A stretch of 64,000 nt of DNA from positions 186,001 through 250,000 of the forward strand of contig NZ_OY781378.1 in NCBI RefSeq assembly GCF_963676665.1, written 5' to 3'. The position numbers and the translations under genes were made by a program. The notes under the pieces were generated by a model. The model worked only from the letters and a program-made list of their open reading frames with translations, ran no database searches and was not told the origin of the DNA. Of the stretch, positions 59,425 to 64,000 are shown piece by piece. How positions within the stretch are numbered: the first letter of the stretch is position 1; each line of letters starts with the position of its first letter. The DNA comes from an uncultured Tolumonas sp. (lineage in GTDB: Bacteria; Pseudomonadota; Gammaproteobacteria; Enterobacterales; Aeromonadaceae).

Positions 59425-59704
59425 CTAACATGATCACTTGCTGCTGCAATTGTTCGACCTGACGTTGCAGCGTTGCCAGCTGATTCTCGGGCGTTTCGGG
59501 CTGTTGCTCAACGCTCTGTTCATCATTATTGGTGCCCGGCAAGCCGAGTGATTTATAGGCTTCCGGATCTTGTTTCCAGCGTTGTATGGCGCTGATCAAC
59601 GTAGCCATTGGCACAGGCTGGCGCAGGCGTGATTTGACCAGTGCGGTGGTGGGTGTTTGACCGTTTGCGGCCAGCTGGTTAGCAATACGGAAAATATCAT
59701 CCAT
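59390..59704 (-). CDS. Small protein with HTH-like amino terminus and C-terminal coiled coil
   Basis: A 104-residue protein if started at ATG 59704; a TTG at 59716 lies closer to GAGGAG but too near it. The first ~50 residues (MDDIFRIANQLAANGQTPTTALVKSRL, MATLISAIQRWKQDP) look like a KfrA-type winged-helix DNA-binding unit. A Gln/Glu-rich linker follows, then a coiled coil (LATLQRQVEQLQQQVIMLAKRVSLLEQLG). I cannot name the family with certainty. It overlaps syd tail-to-tail, and its first codons lie 37 bases after the DUF3301 gene, suggesting co-transcription. Confidence 0.7.
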   Translation of the reverse strand: MDDIFRIANQLAANGQTPTTALVKSRLRQPVPMATLISAIQRWKQDPEAYKSLGLPGTNNDEQSVEQQPETPENQLATLQRQVEQLQQQVIMLAKRVSLLEQLG

Positions 59705-59741
59705 CAGAAAATCCAAGCTCCTCGTTGAGTTTACAATTGAA

Positions 59742-60170
59742 TTAGTGGCGTTGTCGTTGTTGTGGAAACGGAATTACATTGTTGTGTTCTGGTTTTACCG
59801 GCGTGGCATCGTTGGTTTCGTGATTGGTCGGCATATTGATCACGATGCCGGTGCGCACCGGCTCAGGTTCACGCTGGTTGTTCGGATCAACCCGAAAAAT
59901 CGGTTGCTGCAGGCCGACCAGATAGAGTTCGCCTTCTTCTTTGCCAACGCCATCCATGCTGTATTCAAACACAAATGCATTGGCCTTTTGGGTCACGCGC
60001 GACAGGCACAGCGGAATACCGAAGGACTGGCGCGCGATGCTGAGCAGTTGCAGATCTGTATTCTTGCAGTAATGCTTGATCAACCGTTCCGCCAGCTCTG
60101 ATTGTTGACGGCGCAGCCAGCACTCCGCGCCAATCAGGCAAATTAAAAATAATGCTAATAGATCTGTCAT
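59742..60170 (-). CDS. DUF3301 family single-pass membrane protein
   Basis: A 142-residue protein from ATG 60170, beginning MTDLLALFLICLIGAECWLRRQQSELAERL, a membrane anchor plus the DUF3301 signature. The cytoplasmic body has HYCKNTDLQLLSIARQSFGIPL and FVFEYSMDGVGKEEGELYLVG, and a Pro/Asn-rich tail follows. The family function is unknown. A longer frame to 60260 overlaps the start of yqcC and is not supported. It is divergent from yqcC. Confidence 0.82.
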   Translation of the reverse strand: MTDLLALFLICLIGAECWLRRQQSELAERLIKHYCKNTDLQLLSIARQSFGIPLCLSRVTQKANAFVFEYSMDGVGKEEGELYLVGLQQPIFRVDPNNQREPEPVRTGIVINMPTNHETNDATPVKPEHNNVIPFPQQRQRH

Positions 60171-60248
60171 CGCATCTCTACTCAGTAAAAAATGGCGGTA
60201 GTGATATATTAGCCGGAATTTAACCGTAACAGGAAATTGGTGTGTGTT

Positions 60249-60584
60249 ATGTCGCGACAAGTTGTGTTTTTGCTAAAAGAGCTGGAATTCACATTACAGC
60301 GTCTGCAGTTATGGCAGGACGATGCACCTTCTGAAGCCGCATTGGCCAGCACCCAGCCGTTCGCGCTGGACACGCTGGAATTTCACCAATGGTTACAGTT
60401 TATTCTGTTGGAACGTTTTCGTGTCATGTTAGCCGCTGGTGAACCGTTACCTACTGCGGTTGCGATTTACCCGATGGCCACGGAAGTTTATAAAAATAAG
60501 CTGAAAGAACATTCCTTACTGTTAGATGTATTGGCTCGTTTGGATGAAGAACTCAGTGGAAAACCGGTTGATCGTCTGCAATGA
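60249..60584 (+). CDS. yqcC: YqcC family protein (DUF446)
   Basis: A 111-residue protein from ATG 60249. In-frame GTG 60240 and TTG 60237 are closer to AGGAAA at 60231, so the true start may be 3 codons earlier. Family features are STQPFALDTLEFHQWLQFILLERFRVML, as in E. coli YqcC. The function is unknown; the gene is nearly always next to truC. The stop overlaps the truC start (ATGA). Confidence 0.85.
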   Translation: MSRQVVFLLKELEFTLQRLQLWQDDAPSEAALASTQPFALDTLEFHQWLQFILLERFRVMLAAGEPLPTAVAIYPMATEVYKNKLKEHSLLLDVLARLDEELSGKPVDRLQ

Positions 60585-61303
60585 GTCTGCAAATTCTTTA
60601 TCGTGATGAACATCTGGTTGCTATCAACAAACCGGCTGGTCTCTTGGTGCATCGTAGCTGGCTGGATAAAGGTGAAACGCAGTTTGCGATGCAAATGACG
60701 CGTGATCTGATTGGCCAGCATGTGTATACCGTGCACCGGCTCGATCGACCGACCTCCGGCATTCTGTTGTTTGCGTTAGACCCGGAAACGGCGCGGCATC
60801 TCACCGATGCGTTTGCATCTCATCGGATGCAAAAAGAGTATCTGGCACTGGTACGTGGCTGGGCGCCACTACAACAGTTTCTCGATTATCCGCTCAAAGA
60901 AGAGCTGGATCGGATCGCCGATAAATTCGCAGACCCGGATAAACCGGCGCAACCGGCAAAAACCCATATCCGCTGTATCGCGCGCATCGAATTGCCGTTT
61001 GCCGTATCACCAAAACACCCAAGCAGCCGTTATAGTTTGGTGAAATTACTGCCGCTGACCGGACGTAAGCATCAACTGCGTCGGCATCTGGCCCATTTGC
61101 GTCATCCGATTGTGGGTGATACCTCACACGGCGATGGCCGGCATAACCGTTTTTTCCGTGAACAGTTTGAGTGTGCACGTTTGATGTTGCATCACCAGCG
61201 CCTGAGTTTTCGTCATCCACATAGTAACGAATTGATCATTATTGATGCGCCGTTAGATGATAGCTGGAACCTGCGATTGAATGAATTTGGCTGGTCGGCG
61301 TGA
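60581..61303 (+). CDS. truC: tRNA pseudouridine(65) synthase TruC
   Basis: A 240-residue RluA-family pseudouridine synthase modifying U65 in the T arm of certain tRNAs. It has the catalytic Asp55 in HRLDRPTSGILLFAL, the opening LQILYRDEHLVAINKPAGLLVHRS, and GRKHQLRRHLAHLRHPIVGD. No S4 domain is present, as in TruC. It is translationally coupled with yqcC by a 4-base overlap. Confidence 0.95.
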   Translation: MSLQILYRDEHLVAINKPAGLLVHRSWLDKGETQFAMQMTRDLIGQHVYTVHRLDRPTSGILLFALDPETARHLTDAFASHRMQKEYLALVRGWAPLQQFLDYPLKEELDRIADKFADPDKPAQPAKTHIRCIARIELPFAVSPKHPSSRYSLVKLLPLTGRKHQLRRHLAHLRHPIVGDTSHGDGRHNRFFREQFECARLMLHHQRLSFRHPHSNELIIIDAPLDDSWNLRLNEFGWSA

Positions 61304-61463
61304 ATTTCCGCATGAAAGGTCAGAACCCTACATTTTATCTGCTTGTTTTATGACATAAATTGGCGTTTTTATAACCATAAAGTTAATGTGGTCATCTAGC
61401 CTCTGTTCTATAAAAAATGATATTGTGATCACAATCACGGAAGAGTTGCGATCCTTATCAGCG

Positions 61464-63887
61464 ATGACTAAATTTTCCAATCAGATCAGCCTGCGTACCG
61501 CCATATTTGCCTTCTTTTTTTTACTTATCTCACTTTTGGGCGGGGCGCAGATATACATCAGTTACGAAGGTAGTTTAGCGCGCTTGCAAGGACTGTCTAA
61601 AACCAGACTGGAAACAGTAGCGGAAAAGGTTGATAACCAGCTGACCCGTGATTATTTCCTGTCTGCCCGCTTGTTAGATGAACACGATATGCGCGCAAGT
61701 TCTGTCATGCCGCTGTTTTTTGCGCAGTTGGATCTCAGTGACCGTTTTGGCGCACAGACCCAGATCATTTTGCTGGATCAGGATTTAAACCTGATGAGCA
61801 GTAATCATCCACCCCGTGAACTCACACCTACCTCTTACCGCAACGGGATGAACATCAGTCAATTTACACGTGGTGAACTATCACTGTTTGCACGTCTGTT
61901 ATTGCTGCGGCCGGAAATCATTCAAACCGGACAGGCGGATTGGCAAAATGCACGTTGGCAGGTGCATCTGCACCGAATTGAATTGGGTGGCAATAAACAT
62001 TACTGGATCGGGGTTGCGGAACCCTTGTCTGAACTATTGGCTGATGTATATACCCATATGAATTGGCAACTCAACATTATGCTGTGTGCGGTATTGCTGG
62101 CTTATGTTTTTGCCTGGTGGCTGGCTGGGCGTTTAGCCTGTTCATTGGTGACCCTAATGCAACAAAGTTTGTCGATGCGGCGTTTTCAGTTTAATCACTC
62201 GACATCGCGAGTGAGCAGTCGATTGCTTGAAGTTAATGAGTTGGGGGAGTCGGTGTATATATTGCAATCGACACTTGAGCACTTTATGTCGTTGATTCGT
62301 CAGTTATGTAAGACCCGCGAGCTGGCGACATTGACGGGAGAGTTAGCAGCGGTTATCAGAAAATTATATGGTGGTGATGGCGCTATTCTCTGGTTACCGG
62401 ATGATGATGATGCCACTTGCTATAAGACCATGGTGCATCAGGGGAGCGGTAATGCTAACTCACTGATTTTGTCATTACCTCCAGGAGAAGATCCCACGGA
62501 TAAAACCTTTGAAGATGCAGCATGGCGTTGGTTTGCCGAGCAAAACCTGAGTTGTAAACATGTTGAGTTAATCGCGCTGAAAGATCGTTTTGGCGAGAAT
62601 ATGGGCTTTTTATGTGTTTATTTCAGTCAAGCGCCGCAGATAGATGCCTCGGTGCGGGCGCTGGTGGAAAGTTATCTGCAATTTGCAACGCTGGCATTGG
62701 AAAGTCAGCACATGTTACAGCAACGCAAAGCCCTGTTTAGCTCATTAATTGAAATGGTTGCTTCGGCGATCGATGCCAAGTCCAAATACACTGGTGGTCA
62801 TTGCCAACGGGTGCCGGAGTTAACGCTGGCTTTGGCGCAGGCGGCTTGCGAGTGTAAAGAAGGGCATTTAGCAGATTTTGATTTATCAGACGATGAGTGG
62901 GAAGCGTTACATATCGCGGCGTGGATGCATGATTGCGGTAAAGTCACCACCCCGGAAGCGATCGTGGATAAGGCCACCAAACTGGAAACGGTACATAACC
63001 GTATTCATGAGATCCGTACTCGCTTTGAAGTGTTAAAGCGCGATAAACAAATCAGTGCGTTGCAACGTCAGTTAGCCGGTGAATCGGAAGCAGAACTACG
63101 CGTTTGGTTACAACAGGAATGGCAACGGTTGGATGGCGAATTTGCGTTTGTCGCAGAATGTAATCTGGGGCAACAACGGATTGGCATCCAAGAAACGACA
63201 CGTCTGGATAGGATTGCCGAACAATGCTGGTGGCGCACGCTGGATGATACGTTAGGCCTGTCGCATGAAGAATTAGCGCGTAAAGCCCCGTCGCCATTAC
63301 CAGCACAGGAACACGTGCTGGCGGATAAACCGGAACATCTAATTCCTCATTTTGGCGACTATTCCCAAGAGAAAGATTTAGCAATAGGTGTGAAACGAGT
63401 CATTCCAACCTATAAAGCCAATCGGGGGGAGTGCTACAACCTGAAAATTGTACAAGGCACATTGACGGAAGAAGATCGTTTTAAAATCAATGATCACATT
63501 GTGCAAACCATCCAGATGCTGAACCAATTACCTTATCCCAAACATCTGAAATCAGTGCCGGATATCGCTGGGGCACATCATGAACGTTTGGATGGTAAGG
63601 GTTATCCGCGTCAGTTAGCCGCTAGGGATATTCCGCTGACCGCCCGCATTCTGACGATTGCCGATATTTTTGAAGCATTAACAGCAGCCGATCGACCATA
63701 CAAAAAAGCAAAATCACTGGATGAAGCACTTGGCATCATGCAACAGATGGCGCAATCTGGTCATATTGACCCTGAATTATTCGCGTTATTTCTGCGTACC
63801 GGTGTGTATCTGGATTATGCGCAGATCTATTTGCCGCCAGAACAACAGGATGATGTGGATGTTAGCCAAATGGTTGCGGCATTATAA
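61464..63887 (+). CDS. Membrane HD-GYP domain protein (probable c-di-GMP phosphodiesterase)
   Basis: An 807-residue protein from ATG 61464 (an upstream frame to 61386 adds 26 residues before the hydrophobic leader). Membrane helix at ~12-33, extracytoplasmic sensor region ~35-200, second helix ~205-225, a HAMP-like stretch, and a GAF-like domain ~290-420. The HD-GYP domain starts with HCQRVPELT and HDCGK near 489 and resumes with HHERLDGKGYP near 705, so about 150 extra residues separate the HD and GYP halves compared with standard members. The metal and GYP motifs are intact. No gene partner is close; a terminator follows. Confidence 0.88.
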   Translation: MTKFSNQISLRTAIFAFFFLLISLLGGAQIYISYEGSLARLQGLSKTRLETVAEKVDNQLTRDYFLSARLLDEHDMRASSVMPLFFAQLDLSDRFGAQTQIILLDQDLNLMSSNHPPRELTPTSYRNGMNISQFTRGELSLFARLLLLRPEIIQTGQADWQNARWQVHLHRIELGGNKHYWIGVAEPLSELLADVYTHMNWQLNIMLCAVLLAYVFAWWLAGRLACSLVTLMQQSLSMRRFQFNHSTSRVSSRLLEVNELGESVYILQSTLEHFMSLIRQLCKTRELATLTGELAAVIRKLYGGDGAILWLPDDDDATCYKTMVHQGSGNANSLILSLPPGEDPTDKTFEDAAWRWFAEQNLSCKHVELIALKDRFGENMGFLCVYFSQAPQIDASVRALVESYLQFATLALESQHMLQQRKALFSSLIEMVASAIDAKSKYTGGHCQRVPELTLALAQAACECKEGHLADFDLSDDEWEALHIAAWMHDCGKVTTPEAIVDKATKLETVHNRIHEIRTRFEVLKRDKQISALQRQLAGESEAELRVWLQQEWQRLDGEFAFVAECNLGQQRIGIQETTRLDRIAEQCWWRTLDDTLGLSHEELARKAPSPLPAQEHVLADKPEHLIPHFGDYSQEKDLAIGVKRVIPTYKANRGECYNLKIVQGTLTEEDRFKINDHIVQTIQMLNQLPYPKHLKSVPDIAGAHHERLDGKGYPRQLAARDIPLTARILTIADIFEALTAADRPYKKAKSLDEALGIMQQMAQSGHIDPELFALFLRTGVYLDYAQIYLPPEQQDDVDVSQMVAAL

Positions 63888-63892
63888 AAAAA

Positions 63893-63926
63893 GCCGTAAC
63901 GATGACGTGTTACGGCAAAAGTTTTT
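63893..63926. terminator. Terminator after the HD-GYP gene
   Basis: GCCGTAAC (63893-63900) pairs with GTTACGGC (63909-63916), loop of 8, flanked by an A run before and AAAAGTTTTT after. It serves convergent genes on both sides. Confidence 0.85.
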
Positions 63927-63935
63927 CATCCGGTT

Positions 63936-64000
63936 TTAATTTGCAGCCAAAAAGCCGATATCTTTTTCGCGGTAAGGCTCTTCACCATGACTGAATTCAC
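63936..64000 (-). CDS. C-terminal fragment of an unidentified minus-strand gene
   Basis: The minus strand has an open frame from the window edge to a TAA at 63936-63938, giving ...EFSHGEEPYREKDIGFLAAN. The charged, gene-like composition and the bidirectional terminator just beyond it suggest a real C-terminus. Twenty residues are too few to name it. Confidence 0.5.
   Translation of the reverse strand, partial: EFSHGEEPYREKDIGFLAAN

Noticed and set aside
1-64000. CRISPR array, prophage, integrase, transposase, tRNA or rRNA
   Set aside because: No regular repeat-spacer pattern, no transposase or integrase motif and no cloverleaf was recognised on reading both strands; a tRNA search program would be needed to exclude tRNAs fully.

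Overview
The window looks like a chromosomal segment of a gammaproteobacterium close to the Aeromonadales (Tolumonas/Aeromonas type). This is inferred from near E. coli-like versions of RstA/RstB, DedA, GcvA, RlmM, PpnN, QueF, Syd, YqcC and TruC combined with Vibrio/Aeromonas-style neighbourhoods (glnA-DUF4124-ntrB-ntrC, argS-ftsN-hslV-hslU, queF divergent from syd). Coding density is high. I saw no rRNA, tRNA, insertion sequence, prophage or CRISPR array.

Layout. 0-3 kb: end of a maltose locus (truncated lamB, malM, a LacI-type regulator). 3-7.7 kb: nitrogen regulation on the minus strand (glnA, a DUF4124 protein, ntrB, ntrC), with a well-formed sigma-54 promoter and NtrC-type dyads before glnA and further dyads before ntrB. 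8-10.8 kb: typA and yihY. 10.8-15.3 kb: a minus-strand run of a PilJ-N/GGDEF/EAL protein, yciU, rstA and rstB. 15.5-21.9 kb: parC, plsC, dedA, an MFS and an AEC transporter, and a small DUF2960-like gene. 22-26.9 kb: argS-ftsN-hslV-hslU, with a sigma-32 promoter before hslV. 27-31.2 kb: a Lon-N-domain protein, an ECF sigma/ChrR zinc anti-sigma pair and the agmatine-to-putrescine genes aguB-aguA. 31.2-35.8 kb: a 1527-residue multi-sensor GGDEF/EAL protein. 35.9-42.8 kb: priA, rpmE, a short malic enzyme, a porin, glpX and a PanM-like acetyltransferase. 42.9-49 kb: gltBD behind a leader that contains an intrinsic terminator. 49.6-63.9 kb: gcvA, rlmM, then a minus-strand queF / TPR-degenerate-GGDEF / diguanylate cyclase / ppnN / xni run, syd, three small genes, truC and a large HD-GYP protein. 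The last 65 bases hold the C-terminus of a minus-strand gene.

How the parts work together. Glutamine synthetase, its NtrBC regulators and glutamate synthase (the whole ammonia-assimilation core) lie in this window, and NtrC-type dyads sit before glnA, before ntrB and in the gltB-gcvA gap. Five proteins with GGDEF, EAL or HD-GYP domains suggest dense cyclic-di-GMP signalling. The most unexplained arrangements are the TPR/degenerate-GGDEF protein paired with an active diguanylate cyclase beside ppnN, the gltB leader terminator, the ECF sigma promoter overlapped by a perfect inverted repeat, and an arginyl-tRNA synthetase whose HIGH signature reads AVHH. No clearly new defence or mobile system was found.
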